A stretch of DNA of 64,000 bases from Deltaproteobacteria bacterium. Its GTDB lineage: Bacteria; Desulfobacterota; DSM-4660; Desulfatiglandales; Desulfatiglandaceae. Both the position numbers and the translations under genes were made by a program. This document shows, piece after piece, positions 16,162 to 26,655 of the stretch (position 1 is the first letter of the stretch; each line of letters starts with the position of its first letter). The notes under the pieces are model-generated. The model searched no databases. It worked only from the letters and a program-made list of their open reading frames with translations, and was not told the DNA's origin. The stretch lies in assembly GCA_019307815.1 (NCBI GenBank), contig JAFDIV010000010.1, forward strand, positions 124,001 to 188,000, read 5' to 3'.

Positions 16162-18174
16162 TTAGTCCCACTTTGGTTTTCCAGTGCATTTTTCTATGGA
16201 CTCAGCGGGAGGGAAATAAAGTCTAAAGACCGTCCCTCCTGATGCAAAACAGTCTTCTCTTTTCTGGCAAAAACCGCACTTTGATATCTTACCTGGGCAC
16301 ATATCCTTCTCATGGGGTATAAACTTACAACGCCTTGAATCCATCTCGATCCTAAAGTTGTATCGCTCAGAAAATATCTTCATCCTGAGAAGGTCCGCGC
16401 CCTTTCCGCCCGCATTAAAATCAAAAGGCCGTTTGGACGAATAGGCGAATGTATCCTGCGTAGCAAAGAACCCTTCAAATATCCTGGCCTGGGCCTCTTC
16501 CACAATACCTATCCCATAGTCGCGGACAGAAAACTCGGTCCCTTCTCCCCTCGGCCGAATAACTATCTCTATCCTTCCTTCGTCAGGGGTATTCTCCACA
16601 GCATTTTTGATTAGGCCATCTACTATCTTTTCAAGAATGTCAAGAGGAATGCAAATGGAGGGTGTATGTTCAAGCCTCTGTACCAACTCAACATCTCGAT
16701 GAGAAAAACGACCCTTGAGCTCCTCAAGCCGTGCTTGAACAAAAGAAGCCACATCAATCCTCTTGGGAACAGCCTCTTTCAGGCCAAACACCTCATCAAT
16801 GCGCTGCCTGAGCTTCTCTACAATGCCTTCTTTGCCCACTTCCTCTTCTACCAGCACCTCCAGTTCATCCGCACACTGCTCAAGGAGCAAAAGAAGCATA
16901 TCATAGGACCTATAACGCCGGTCTTCCATGATATCGCTCACCTCATACTGGATATCCACTATCCGCTCCAGGTTTCGCTTCATCCTCTCAAAATTTCGCT
17001 TCCAGCTCTCTTCAGGCAATTGGGACAGGGCCTTCAGCAGCAATCGTAATGAGCCAAGGAGGATGGAAACCGGGGTTTTCAGTTCATGGGAGAGATGATT
17101 TATCACCCTATCTTTAGCACGGTTCAGGCTTCTTACCTCTCTATAGGCCTTCTTAAGTTCTTCATTGACTCGTGCATTTTCCACTGACAGGGCCACAGTA
17201 CCTGCAATAGTGTTCAGCAGCTCAACGTCTCTTTGCTCAAAATCACCCTCTTTCTTATTAAGGGCGCACACAACCCCTATGATCCTATCGCTGCTGCGAA
17301 GAGGCACCAAAAGAAGGTTTCTTGTCTTATAGCCCAGCTTCTTGTCTCTCTTTTTGTGGAGTTCAGCATCTTGTGTAGTATCAGAGACAATAATCGGCTC
17401 CCCACTCCTGATAACCCTGCCTGCAACAAGCTCATTCATCTTGAAGCGAATTTCCTTTACCCTCCGTTTGGTGGCCTGATCATCATAAGCAGCGCCAAGT
17501 ACAAAAAGTTCTTGTCTCTCTTCATCTAGCAATATGACCACTGCCCCTTCTGTGTTCAGGGTCTTCTTGACCTCATCATTAATATAGTCCAGAAGATTCT
17601 CCAGATCAGGGTATTCGGGCAGGGCGGTGCTTATGCGTAACACCATCTCATTGATACGGGATATGCGCCTCTGTTCGGTGATGTCCCTGAAGATCATGAG
17701 AACCCCTGCAGGCTCATATTCAGACTCCTCGTAATAAGCGGCTCGCATCACCACATCGAGAATCCGGCCATCCTTGGTCAAACGTTTTGTCTCCCGCCGA
17801 ATCAGTTTTTTGCCAGCAATCAATTCCTTCATATCCTGTTCAGCCTGTTCTTCCAGCTCCGGAGGAACAAAAGGAATGCGGCCTTGTTGAAGGTCATCCA
17901 GGGTCCACCCGAATACCTGTATAAATCCCGGATTCAAATAAAAAACCCCTTTGTTGATATGCATCACAGCAATTGGATAGGGCACAAAATCAAGGATCAT
18001 ACGCAGCCTTCTCTGGGACTTGCGCAGCGCCGATTCAATCTTCTTCCTCTCGGCGACTTCCCTTTCAAGGTCTTGGACCCTCTTTAAAAGCTCTTGAATC
18101 TGCGGGCTCGATACCATGGATAGCTCCACAATGAGTTTATTGTGTTCATTGAGTTTGTTGGGCGCTCGAGTCAA
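16162..18174 (-). CDS. PAS-GAF sensor histidine kinase with Cys-rich ATPase insert (paralogue 1)
   Basis: A 670-residue soluble kinase. It begins with a coiled coil (to about 50), a PAS domain (about 50-170, SQRRLRMILDFVPYPIAVM), a GAF domain (about 190-340), the HisKA helix with His near 363 (NHLSHELKTPVS), and a HATPase domain with N box LIKNAVENTPDEG and G1 box VRDYGIGI. After the G2 region (NAGGKGADLL) five Cys appear with spacing C-x9-C-x6-C-x2-C-x5-C, before the final TVFRLYFP strand. The kinase at 46454-48760 has the same insert with identical spacing. No membrane segment and no linked response regulator. The start codon overlaps the hrpA stop by 4 bp. Confidence 0.9.
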   Translation of the reverse strand: MTRAPNKLNEHNKLIVELSMVSSPQIQELLKRVQDLEREVAERKKIESALRKSQRRLRMILDFVPYPIAVMHINKGVFYLNPGFIQVFGWTLDDLQQGRIPFVPPELEEQAEQDMKELIAGKKLIRRETKRLTKDGRILDVVMRAAYYEESEYEPAGVLMIFRDITEQRRISRINEMVLRISTALPEYPDLENLLDYINDEVKKTLNTEGAVVILLDEERQELFVLGAAYDDQATKRRVKEIRFKMNELVAGRVIRSGEPIIVSDTTQDAELHKKRDKKLGYKTRNLLLVPLRSSDRIIGVVCALNKKEGDFEQRDVELLNTIAGTVALSVENARVNEELKKAYREVRSLNRAKDRVINHLSHELKTPVSILLGSLRLLLKALSQLPEESWKRNFERMKRNLERIVDIQYEVSDIMEDRRYRSYDMLLLLLEQCADELEVLVEEEVGKEGIVEKLRQRIDEVFGLKEAVPKRIDVASFVQARLEELKGRFSHRDVELVQRLEHTPSICIPLDILEKIVDGLIKNAVENTPDEGRIEIVIRPRGEGTEFSVRDYGIGIVEEAQARIFEGFFATQDTFAYSSKRPFDFNAGGKGADLLRMKIFSERYNFRIEMDSRRCKFIPHEKDMCPGKISKCGFCQKREDCFASGGTVFRLYFPPAESIEKCTGKPKWD

Positions 18175-21100
18175 ATCATTCGGTCTATCTCTTCCTTTTT
18201 TTGGCGCAAACGCTGGAGAGAAACAGGATAGGCTGTCTTGAGTTCCTGGGCAAAAAGAGAAACCCTAAACTCCTCTATCATCCACCTGTACGATTCAATC
18301 GCCTCCCTTTTCTCAGGAGTAGCTTCGTGGGAGAATTCATACATCATCTGCCTCAAATCCCGCAGAGGTCCTTCAAGTTGCTCCCGCTTTCTTTTGTCCT
18401 TTTCCAAATCATAGGCCGCCCTTTCCGCCCTGATAAGCATGGCCTTTATATACCGAGGAAGGTGCTCAAGTCTCTCAATAGTATAGCGTCCCAAAAAATC
18501 ATTTGGCACCAATTCCGCCAGGTCCGATGTTATCTCCTCACATACCCGCAAAAGTTCCTTGTTCTCCCTACCTTCCCGAGCAATTGTGGATACCCTAGCC
18601 CTCGCTTCATTAAAGCTCTTAAGGATCTGCCTTGTCACCTCCACCAGTGAGCTGGCATTGGAATACAGCCTACTTTTAACATGTTTGAGATTATCATAGA
18701 AGGCCTGTCTTGTCCGAATATTCTTGGCAAAACAATGCCGCAGTAGGTGTTCAAAAAGGGCCTCTTCAACCACCTGAGCCCCTCCGAAATAAAGGGCCCC
18801 GGGCCTTGCATCTTCGGGCAATTTCATGGTCTTTTTGACAAATCTAAGTTCCTTTGCCAATTTGATGCAATAGAGCGCTTGAATGCCCTTCTGATGGCTT
18901 GCAAAGGCCTCCGCAGAGGTTCTGAACAGGCGCAGATTCACCCCGTCCTCCCCCTTCTCAAGGCCGGGATAGGCAATCAGGTACTCATCAATAGATATCC
19001 TCTCAGGAATCTCACCAAAATCCCATTCCTTAGCCCCTGTCTTTTCCCACCTCTCCCTTGCCTGCCTCCAGGCAACAGCCTCGTGGTCAGAAAGATCCAT
19101 TTGGGAGCTAGCCTTCTGGAGCAGGGAGGGATCCCTACCCGAAACAAGCTCTTCTCCCTTGAGGTCTGTTATGGATATCCTCATCTTTAAGTGATCAGGA
19201 ATCTCAAGGGTTGACCAGATCTTGACAGGCACATGGATCCCGAAGCGCCTCTCAATAAAGCGGGTGAGTGCCACGGCCAGAGGCACATCTTCCTGTCTCA
19301 TTTCTTTGGCGATCACCTCTACAGTGGTGGATACCGGGATCAGTTGCCGCCGGTATTGCTTGGGAAGAGCCTTGATCAACTCCTTTATCTTTTCCCTCAA
19401 AAGCCCTGGGACCACCCAATCCAGGCGTGAGGCAGGAAATTCCGATGCCATGGACACGGGAATGGATAGGGTAACCCCATCTTCAGGAGAGCCTGGAGAA
19501 AAGCTATACAAACACCGATAAACATGTCCCTTCACTGAGACCGTATCAGGAAAATCGGAAATGATAGATTCCCCTGGCACACGGAGCAGCAGATCCTCCT
19601 CTTGCATCTTTAAAAAATCATCCCCGCCTCGCTCTTTGATTCGCTTCTTAAGGGTCCTTATGTCCCAGACACCTGTCAGCCTCTCCGAATAAAACCGGAA
19701 AATATCATCCTCTCCCACCACAATATCACGGCGCCGAACCTTATCCTCCACGGCCTTCAGTCTTTCCAGGGTCTCCTGATTATGGGTAAGAAACGGAAAG
19801 GCCTGTCCAACCCTTCCTTGTACTAGGGCCTCTATGATGAATATCTCATGGGCCTCTTTGGGGTTTATCTTCCCGTAGGACACGGTTCTTTTTTCAATAA
19901 TCGGGAGCCCATAAAGGCTCACGCGCTCGTCTGCCACCACCTCTCCGCGGGTAGGGGACCATCGTGCATGGGAATAGCTGTACGTGCACCGCTGTCCTGC
20001 CAGGGGCTCCAGCCATACTGGGTCGATCTTGGCCACTGTCCTCGCATAAAGGCGCGATGTCTTGACCATTTCGGCTGCTACAATCCACTGCACATCCCTG
20101 TTAAAAAGCCCTGACCCTGGAAAGATCATGGCCTCTCTTCCCTTTGTGGTTCGGTAAAGGTTCTTCTCCTTCTTCAGGGCTATATTTGAAAGAAGACCGC
20201 TCAGAATAGACCTGTGGATACGATCATACAAAGGCCCCTCATAGCCCCCTCGATCTTTCCCCTTTCTTGAGATGCCGTATTCCTTAAGAATTTGATTGAT
20301 CTGATCATGGACATAAACCCATTCACGCATGCGCGTAAAGGACAAAAAGTTTTCTCTGCAAAATTTCCGCATCTTTCCCTGGGTCCTAAGGGTTTTCAAG
20401 CGGCTGCAATAGTGATTCCACATGTTGAGCAGGGTGATAAAGTCCGAATCGGGATCTTTGAACGGACTGTGGGCCTGGTCCACCTCTTCTTGCCTGTCCA
20501 GCGGTCTCTCCCTGGGATCCTGGATGCTGAGCGCTGAGGCAATAACCGCCACTTCCTTCAGGCAGCCTTCCCTTTGCGCCTCCACAAGCATACGTGAGAT
20601 CCGAGGATCCATGGGGATCCTCGCCATCATCTTACCTTTTCTGGTCAGCCGAAACCCTTGGCCTTCCCTTTCAATGGCCCCCAGTTCCATCAATAAGTCA
20701 AAACCATCCTTGATGCTTCTGGGACTCGGTTTGTCAAGGAAGGGAAAGGCCTGGATGTCACCGAGCCGCAAATACATCATCCGCAAGATCACCTCTGCCA
20801 GGTTGGCACGCAATATCTCCGGCACGGTGTAAGTTGGCCTATTTTCATAATCCTCTTCCGAATACAGCCGTATACAGACACCCCGCTGTACCCTGCCGCA
20901 GCGGCCTTTCCGTTGATCTGCACTGGCCTGTGAAATAGGGGATATGGGCAAAGATGTGGTCCTGGTGCGAGCCACGTACCTTGCAATTCTTGCAAGCCCT
21001 GTGTCGATCACATATCGAATCCCTGGTATGGTCAGGGAGGTCTCTGCAACATTCGTGGCCACCACAACCTTAGGGCCTTTGACAGTATATATCCTTCGCT

Positions 21101-22196
21101 GATGGGCGGCTGGGAGCCGGGCAAAAAGCGGCAACACATAGGTCTTATCGCCCAGGTGCCCCGTGAGTCGTTCGCAGGTCTCCAGAATGTCTTGCTCCGT
21201 GGGCATGAAAATTAGGATATCCCCAAAACGGTCCTCCAGGCGGATTTGCTCAACTGCCCTTAGTGCCATGTCAATGTATGTAAGCTCCCCCTTTTCCTCC
21301 AGATCAGGGTCAACAGGCATGTACTTGACTTCAACAGGAAAGATCTTTCCACTCACCTGGATCACGGGGGCATTATCAAAAAATGAAGAGAACTTCTCTG
21401 TCTCAAGGGTGGCCGAGCTAATGATCAGCTTGAGTTCAGGGCGAAGGACAAGCAGCTTCTTCAGCAGCCCCAACAAGAAATCAATATTGATACTCCGCTC
21501 GTGGGCCTCATCAATAATAAGGGTGTCGTATTCATAGAGGTTCGGATCTTTCTGGGTCTCTGCCAACAAGATGCCATCAGTCATGATCTTGATGTAGGCA
21601 TCGGGAGAGGTCTTATCACTGAACCTAATCTTGTATCCCACGGACTTGCCTATCGGCTCGGCCAACTCCTCTGCAATGCGATGAGCAATGGTGGTGGCTG
21701 CAATTCTTCGAGGCTGAGTGCATCCAATAATGCCGTCAATGCCTTTGCCGGCCTCCAGGCACATTTTCGGAATCTGTGTGCTTTTACCTGAACCGGTTTC
21801 ACCGGATATTATCAAGATCTGGTTTTCCTTTATGGCGCCAACAATTTCGTCTTTTTTCGATACAATGGGCAGGTGCGCCGGGTAGGAAATAAAGGGCTTT
21901 CTCGAGGCACGACCTGATTTTCTTAGAGCAGAGTCCCTTAATATCCTTGACAGACGATCTAATTGTTCTCCCAACCTGAAAGGGCTGCGCCTCGTTGTTT
22001 TGGATCTTAGGATTTGCTCCAGCTTCCTTTGAACATACTTCTGGTCCCTGAGCATTGCCTTGGGGAAAAGCGCTTCGACTTCCGCTAAGCCCCTCTTTGT
22101 TTCATCACCGCCTGAGTTCAGCGCCACCGCAACCTCATCATCTTTACTATCTCTTTCTCGATTAGTACTAATATATATTCCATATCTGATAACCAA
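18171..22196 (-). CDS. hrpA: HrpA-type ATP-dependent RNA helicase
   Basis: A 1341-residue DEAH-box helicase. Walker A is GETGSGKST near residue 132, the DEAH box lies near 228 (IIDEAHERS), and SSATLETE and TNVAETSLTIPG are the later helicase motifs. The oligonucleotide-binding fold and the long HrpA-specific C-terminal region (DUF3418 type) follow, giving the full length of E. coli HrpA (about 1300). HrpA unwinds RNA structures and rescues stalled ribosomes in E. coli. The TTG at 22196 is the longest start; the family homology begins around residue 40, so a start inside this stretch is possible. It is coupled by a 4-bp overlap to the downstream histidine kinase gene, an unusual partner. Confidence 0.93.
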   Translation of the reverse strand: MVIRYGIYISTNRERDSKDDEVAVALNSGGDETKRGLAEVEALFPKAMLRDQKYVQRKLEQILRSKTTRRSPFRLGEQLDRLSRILRDSALRKSGRASRKPFISYPAHLPIVSKKDEIVGAIKENQILIISGETGSGKSTQIPKMCLEAGKGIDGIIGCTQPRRIAATTIAHRIAEELAEPIGKSVGYKIRFSDKTSPDAYIKIMTDGILLAETQKDPNLYEYDTLIIDEAHERSINIDFLLGLLKKLLVLRPELKLIISSATLETEKFSSFFDNAPVIQVSGKIFPVEVKYMPVDPDLEEKGELTYIDMALRAVEQIRLEDRFGDILIFMPTEQDILETCERLTGHLGDKTYVLPLFARLPAAHQRRIYTVKGPKVVVATNVAETSLTIPGIRYVIDTGLARIARYVARTRTTSLPISPISQASADQRKGRCGRVQRGVCIRLYSEEDYENRPTYTVPEILRANLAEVILRMMYLRLGDIQAFPFLDKPSPRSIKDGFDLLMELGAIEREGQGFRLTRKGKMMARIPMDPRISRMLVEAQREGCLKEVAVIASALSIQDPRERPLDRQEEVDQAHSPFKDPDSDFITLLNMWNHYCSRLKTLRTQGKMRKFCRENFLSFTRMREWVYVHDQINQILKEYGISRKGKDRGGYEGPLYDRIHRSILSGLLSNIALKKEKNLYRTTKGREAMIFPGSGLFNRDVQWIVAAEMVKTSRLYARTVAKIDPVWLEPLAGQRCTYSYSHARWSPTRGEVVADERVSLYGLPIIEKRTVSYGKINPKEAHEIFIIEALVQGRVGQAFPFLTHNQETLERLKAVEDKVRRRDIVVGEDDIFRFYSERLTGVWDIRTLKKRIKERGGDDFLKMQEEDLLLRVPGESIISDFPDTVSVKGHVYRCLYSFSPGSPEDGVTLSIPVSMASEFPASRLDWVVPGLLREKIKELIKALPKQYRRQLIPVSTTVEVIAKEMRQEDVPLAVALTRFIERRFGIHVPVKIWSTLEIPDHLKMRISITDLKGEELVSGRDPSLLQKASSQMDLSDHEAVAWRQARERWEKTGAKEWDFGEIPERISIDEYLIAYPGLEKGEDGVNLRLFRTSAEAFASHQKGIQALYCIKLAKELRFVKKTMKLPEDARPGALYFGGAQVVEEALFEHLLRHCFAKNIRTRQAFYDNLKHVKSRLYSNASSLVEVTRQILKSFNEARARVSTIAREGRENKELLRVCEEITSDLAELVPNDFLGRYTIERLEHLPRYIKAMLIRAERAAYDLEKDKRKREQLEGPLRDLRQMMYEFSHEATPEKREAIESYRWMIEEFRVSLFAQELKTAYPVSLQRLRQKKEEIDRMI

Positions 22197-22370
22197 GATC
22201 TATTTCTTTACTGGACCAAGCAGCGTAAAAAACTTCAGCATGGCTTCCCGCCTTTCATTGATATACACAAGTAGCCTCCCCGGTTGACTGAATACTGAAC
22301 TCTTATACCTTTGGTCATCGTTTTGCATCCACCTCCATCAGCACCTTTATCCCGAGGCCTTTCGTAATAA

Positions 22371-23558
22371 CTAATCTTTGGGTAGCATAAAAATCAAAGG
22401 GATGCCCAATGCCCCGAGAAACGAGCTGATAAAGTACGTGTTTCTCAGGCCCAATAAATCTCCCAAAAGACCAACAAGTACCACAATTGCAGAACGGGCA
22501 ATAAAGGAAATCATCATGAACATCCCGTTGGCGGCCGATGGGCTTGCTTTGGCATATTCCTGTACCAGTGCCAACATAACAGGAGTGGTCGAGAGAATAG
22601 TCATTCCAGTGAACAGCAAGGCGATGAAACGTACCCAGCCCCCCAGCCAGGCAAACAGAAATAGGGTGACAGGGGCCCCAAGAACAGAAACCAATAGAAT
22701 CTTTCTCCGGCCAAAGCGATCGCTAAAAGGGCCTGCTCCCAGCACCCCAATGACACCGGAGAATTCAAAAAGAGTCAACGCAGTACCTCCCAACCACAGG
22801 TTCCCTGTTTCACCCTTGATGAATGTGGGAAGAAAGGCGGTCATAGAAGCATGCATGAATCCGCGAGCAAGTAGGATGCCAGTCAACGGCAGAAAGAGGA
22901 ACCTCATTTCGCGCCATGTCTTCCAAACAGACGTATTCTGTGCGGTTTCCACCGTGATAGACACACCTCGGAATTTCACAAATAGCCAGGCTGACGCCAC
23001 CAATCCAACGATCATTACCGGATAGAATCCTTCGAGTCCGAACAGAGAAACAGCTCCTACTGCCGCAAGGGGCCCAAGTGTGCGGGCCAACTCTCCACCC
23101 GTCATAAAAAAGCTCATGCCTCTTCCAATTCTTTTCCCTGAGAGTCTAGAAATCATTACTGGGGCAGGGACATGGAAAAGAGAAACACTAATCCCCGCCA
23201 CAAATAGAAGGGTTAACAAAACGCCATAGCTGGGAGCTATTCCTATGAGGCTCATGGTGGCGGCTGTCAGTCCAGGGGCTAGAACGATGAACAACCTGAC
23301 ACTAATTCTGTCAGCCAGTTTCCCAATATAGGGATTCATAAGTGCCGGTATCTGCATCACCGTGGAAAGAAAGCCCGCCTCTGAGAGGGACATGGAAAGT
23401 TTCTTGATTAGGAGGGGAAGAAGAGGTGCCAAGAAACTGGAATAGATATCGTGCAAAAAATGGGTAAAAGAAAGTGCAAGGATCAGACCGCCCCGGTACT
23501 CTGAACCTGTGGCAGGGGCGCTCTTACTGGCTGGGGTGGATTTTTCGTTATTGTTCAT
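22371..23558 (-). CDS. Major facilitator superfamily transporter
   Basis: A 395-residue membrane protein with 12 predicted transmembrane helices. GKLADRISVR after helix 2 and DRFGRRKILL after helix 8 are the MFS loop motifs. The first 20 residues are a polar cytoplasmic lead rich in Ser, Ala and Thr. The pattern resembles the fosmidomycin-resistance/Fsr-like efflux group (SFTHFLHDIYSSFLAPLLP), but substrate cannot be assigned. It is alone on its strand, divergent from sucCD. Confidence 0.88.
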   Translation of the reverse strand: MNNNEKSTPASKSAPATGSEYRGGLILALSFTHFLHDIYSSFLAPLLPLLIKKLSMSLSEAGFLSTVMQIPALMNPYIGKLADRISVRLFIVLAPGLTAATMSLIGIAPSYGVLLTLLFVAGISVSLFHVPAPVMISRLSGKRIGRGMSFFMTGGELARTLGPLAAVGAVSLFGLEGFYPVMIVGLVASAWLFVKFRGVSITVETAQNTSVWKTWREMRFLFLPLTGILLARGFMHASMTAFLPTFIKGETGNLWLGGTALTLFEFSGVIGVLGAGPFSDRFGRRKILLVSVLGAPVTLFLFAWLGGWVRFIALLFTGMTILSTTPVMLALVQEYAKASPSAANGMFMMISFIARSAIVVLVGLLGDLLGLRNTYFISSFLGALGIPLIFMLPKD

Positions 23559-23845
23559 TGCTTAACCTTTTGAGTCACCTTTGCCCAACCTCAGTATAGG
23601 AAGCTCGAAATGACCAATGTATATGCCATCTTCTGGCCATAATGCTATTATACGGCCAAGAATAACCCTTCGCATTACAAGGACAATCGCAATAATCATT
23701 GACAATTGCTCCCGGCCAGAATAAATATTCCTCCTAAAAAAATCTACTACAAGTTTCGCACCCGCTATACGGTCCAAGGTATTGGAAATATGCCAACAAA
23801 ATATATAGCGGTGCAAAAGAATCCAGAATAAAGGAGCGAACCTTT

Positions 23846-25027
23846 ATGAAGCTACACGAATATCAAGCCAAGGAGCTTTTTGCAAAGGCGGGCATTGCCG
23901 TACCCAAAGGAAGGTTGATTACCTCTGCAGGAGAGCTTAACACCGCGCTGCAAGACATTCCTGGCCCTCCATGGGTGGTAAAGGCCCAGGTCCACGCAGG
24001 TGGCCGGGGAAAGGGGGGAGGCGTTAAACTGGTTCACAGCCGGGAAGAGGCAGCAGAGGCCGTTGAGCATCTCCTGACCAATCGTCTTGTGACCCCCCAA
24101 ACCACTGCAGAAGGGGTTGCGGTACACCAGGTCCTTATTGAGGAAGGTGTGGATATTGATAAGGAATTCTACCTGGGCATGACAGTGGACAGGGCAGTTG
24201 CAAGGCCAACCATGATCTTCAGCCCATCTGGAGGTATGGAGATTGAAGAAGTGGCCCAGCAATCTCCTGAACTGATCTTCAAGGAGCCGGTGAGCCCTGC
24301 CACAGGCTGGATGCCTTACCAGTCCAGAAACCTTATATATAGGCTCTCTCCCCTGCCCTCTCCGGAAACGATCAAGGAACTGGCCACCACCATGAAAAAG
24401 CTGGTTGACCTTTTCATGCAAAACGACTGCAGTCTTTTGGAGATCAATCCACTTGTGATAACCAAGCAGGGAGCGGTCATGGCCCTTGATGCCAAGATGA
24501 GCATTGATGACAATGCCCTTTACCGACACAAGGATCTGGCAGCCCTTGATGACTCACGAGAAAAGGATCCTCTTGAGGTGATGGCGGAAAAGGCCAATCT
24601 GAATTACATCCGCTTGAACGGCAACATTGGCGCAATGGTCAATGGTGCGGGCCTTGCCATGGCCACCATGGATGTGATCAAACTGGCAGGAGCAGAGCCA
24701 GCCAACTTCCTGGACGTGGGCGGTGGGGCCAGTGAGGAAATGATCACCAAGGGATTTGAAATCATACTTAAGGACGAACGGGTTAAGGCCATTCTTATCA
24801 ACATCTTCGGAGGCATCCTACGGTGCGACGTCCTGGCCAGAGGGGTTTTGGCAGCAGCAAAAAAGACAGAGATTCCCGTCCCTCTCATTGTGAGACTGGA
24901 GGGCACCAATGTGGAAGAGGGCAGGAAGATTCTTGAAGACTCTGATCTGGATTTTCTAGTGGCAAAGGACATGGCCGAAGCCGCCCAGCTTGTGGCCAGA
25001 GAAGCAAAGAGGAGTGTATTATCATGA
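23846..25027 (+). CDS. sucC: Succinyl-CoA ligase (ADP-forming), beta subunit
   Basis: A 393-residue ATP-grasp protein beginning [12 protein letters not shown], the usual SucC start. [13 protein letters not shown] is the nucleotide-binding loop, LLEINPLV lies mid-protein, and [11 protein letters not shown] is the phosphate/His contact region near residue 320. With SucD it interconverts succinyl-CoA and succinate with formation of ATP or GTP. The ATG follows AAGGAG. The stop overlaps the sucD start by 4 bp. In a sulfate reducer or syntroph the enzyme may serve propionate or TCA-type metabolism. Confidence 0.95.
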   Translation: MKLHEYQAKELFAKAGIAVPKGRLITSAGELNTALQDIPGPPWVVKAQVHAGGRGKGGGVKLVHSREEAAEAVEHLLTNRLVTPQTTAEGVAVHQVLIEEGVDIDKEFYLGMTVDRAVARPTMIFSPSGGMEIEEVAQQSPELIFKEPVSPATGWMPYQSRNLIYRLSPLPSPETIKELATTMKKLVDLFMQNDCSLLEINPLVITKQGAVMALDAKMSIDDNALYRHKDLAALDDSREKDPLEVMAEKANLNYIRLNGNIGAMVNGAGLAMATMDVIKLAGAEPANFLDVGGGASEEMITKGFEIILKDERVKAILINIFGGILRCDVLARGVLAAAKKTEIPVPLIVRLEGTNVEEGRKILEDSDLDFLVAKDMAEAAQLVAREAKRSVLS

Positions 25028-25896
25028 GCATACTGGTAGATGAAAATAGCAGGGTGGTGGTTCAGGGCATCACCGGCAGGGAAGGGACATTTCACACCCA
25101 ACAGATGTTGGCTTACGGCACCAAGGTAGTTGCAGGAGTTACACCCGGAAAGGGTGGACAGAAGGTGGAAGGGGTGCCTGTGATGAATAGTGTGGCCGAG
25201 GCCGTAGATAAAGAAGGGGCCAATGTGTCTTGTATTTTTGTGCCAGCCCCTTTTGCCCCTGATGCCGTGATGGAGGCTGCTGCCGCTGGCATACAAGTAA
25301 TTGTCTGCATAACCGAAGGGATCCCGGTTTTGGATATGGTAAAGGTGGCTGCTTTTCTTAAGGAAAAGGATAGTGTGCTCATAGGGCCCAATTGTCCAGG
25401 GATTATATCGCCCGGGAAAACAAAGGTGGGTATCATGCCTGGTCACATCCATAGGCCTGGGTCTATGGCTGTGATCTCCAGAAGCGGCACGCTTACCTAT
25501 GAAGTGGTGGACCAGCTCACAAAGGCGGGGCTGGGGCAATCCACATGTATTGGCATTGGTGGGGACCCGATTATCGGATCCAGCTTTGTGGATCACCTGA
25601 GGCGTTTCAAGGAAGACCCTGAAACCAAAGGTGTGGTTTTGATCGGCGAAATAGGGGGTACGGCAGAGGAGGAGGCGGCCGAATATATTGTGCAGGAATT
25701 TGACAAACCCGTCTTGGCGTTCATAGCAGGCCGCACAGCCCCACCAGGGAGAAGAATGGGACATGCGGGCGCTATTATATCCGGGGGCCAGGGAAAGGCC
25801 GAGGACAAGATCCGCGCACTCCAACAAGCAGGTATTACGGTGGTGGCCGATTTGGCAGAGCTGGGAAAAACCGCTTCCCAAGTAATGGCCAAATAG
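25024..25896 (+). CDS. sucD: Succinyl-CoA ligase (ADP-forming), alpha subunit
   Basis: A 290-residue CoA-binding subunit. [11 protein letters not shown] near residue 14-24 is the CoA-binding start, GPNCPGII at 121-128 is conserved, and the phosphorylated histidine is His247 in [10 protein letters not shown]. Length is normal. It is translationally coupled to sucC through an ATGA overlap. Alternative members of the family (malate-CoA ligase) have the same motifs, but the standard assignment is by far the most likely. Confidence 0.95.
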   Translation: MSILVDENSRVVVQGITGREGTFHTQQMLAYGTKVVAGVTPGKGGQKVEGVPVMNSVAEAVDKEGANVSCIFVPAPFAPDAVMEAAAAGIQVIVCITEGIPVLDMVKVAAFLKEKDSVLIGPNCPGIISPGKTKVGIMPGHIHRPGSMAVISRSGTLTYEVVDQLTKAGLGQSTCIGIGGDPIIGSSFVDHLRRFKEDPETKGVVLIGEIGGTAEEEAAEYIVQEFDKPVLAFIAGRTAPPGRRMGHAGAIISGGQGKAEDKIRALQQAGITVVADLAELGKTASQVMAK

Positions 25897-25995
25897 GAAC
25901 ACAACCACCACCTTTTCTTGACTCTGGGAAAACCGGGTGCTAGGATTGGATTGAGAAGAGAATAAACATCAATCCTGTAAAAAAGGTTAACCCAG

Positions 25996-26388
25996 ATGAC
26001 CAAAGTCTTTCGCCTCACTGACCGCCTTGAGACAAAGAAAAAAAAGGAGCAGGCCGAGACCTATCGCAACAAGCTCAAGGCCATACAGCGTACAGTACGA
26101 TGTGCCTTCTGTAATCTTAAGTGTAGCATGTGCGGTCAGTATCTGAGTAAGGAAGAGGTGGCTCATTCCCTTTTCTCGTCCAGCGACGGCTTCAACCTAT
26201 GTGAAAGTTGTGGGTCTGAATTCGAGGATTTTATCAGGATTTCAACAAATCATACCTCATCAGGCATGTTCTGGCATAAAGAGGCGTGGTTGAAACTCTG
26301 GGCTGCATGGGTCGATTACCAGGAGGCCCTAAAGGCGTTCAAGGATTCACCGGAGTTCCAAGAGCTAAGCAAGGAGCTTGAGGAATAA
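25996..26388 (+). CDS. Conserved hypothetical zinc-finger-like protein
   Basis: A 130-residue protein with three Cys pairs: CAFC and CSMC near residues 36-47 and CESC near 73-76, likely one or two zinc sites. The first 30 residues are a Lys/Glu-rich helix and the last 40 are also helical and acidic. I do not recognise the family. It lies between sucD and tatA on the same strand, 23 bp before tatA, and may be cotranscribed with it. Confidence 0.6.
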   Translation: MTKVFRLTDRLETKKKKEQAETYRNKLKAIQRTVRCAFCNLKCSMCGQYLSKEEVAHSLFSSSDGFNLCESCGSEFEDFIRISTNHTSSGMFWHKEAWLKLWAAWVDYQEALKAFKDSPEFQELSKELEE

Positions 26389-26411
26389 CTATCTAGTCCT
26401 AGGGGGGTTAC

Positions 26412-26606
26412 ATGTTTGGTATAGGAATGCCCGAATTGATCATTATCCTGATCATTATCCTGATTATTTTCGGGGCTGGCAAACTGCCCGAGATCGGGAG
26501 CGGTATTGGTAAGGGCATAAAAAACTTCAAAAAGGCAACACAAGAGGCGCAAGAGGAGCTCTCCGCTCCCAAAGAGGATAAAGACTCTGAAGAAGAAAAA
26601 TCCTGA
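26412..26606 (+). CDS. tatA: Twin-arginine translocase subunit TatA
   Basis: A 64-residue protein with one N-terminal transmembrane helix ([16 protein letters not shown]), the [10 protein letters not shown] hinge and an amphipathic helix ([14 protein letters not shown]), followed by a charged tail. TatA forms the pore of the system that exports folded proteins with a twin-arginine signal. TatB and TatC are not in the window. The DNA of the helix contains a near repeat (GATCATTATCCT twice), which reflects the Ile/Leu-rich code. Confidence 0.92.
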   Translation: MFGIGMPELIIILIIILIIFGAGKLPEIGSGIGKGIKNFKKATQEAQEELSAPKEDKDSEEEKS

Positions 26607-26655
26607 TACAGTACCTGCCGTATAGCAGCACTAATCTAACTAGTTCCCTTTTCGC

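Noticed and set aside
22378..23025. 215-codon frame opposite the MFS transporter
   Set aside because: Mirror image of the membrane-helix codons; no independent support.
23562..23816. 84-codon frame between the MFS gene and sucC
   Set aside because: No family pattern, no ribosome-binding site, and it occupies the divergent promoter region of sucC and the MFS gene.
24604..25911. 435-codon antisense frame over sucC/sucD
   Set aside because: Lies fully opposite two confidently identified genes, and its composition is that of a shadow of their codon usage.
26412..26470. Repeat GATCATTATCCT in tatA as a tandem repeat element
   Set aside because: It is part of the Ile/Leu-rich membrane helix code, not a separate repeat.
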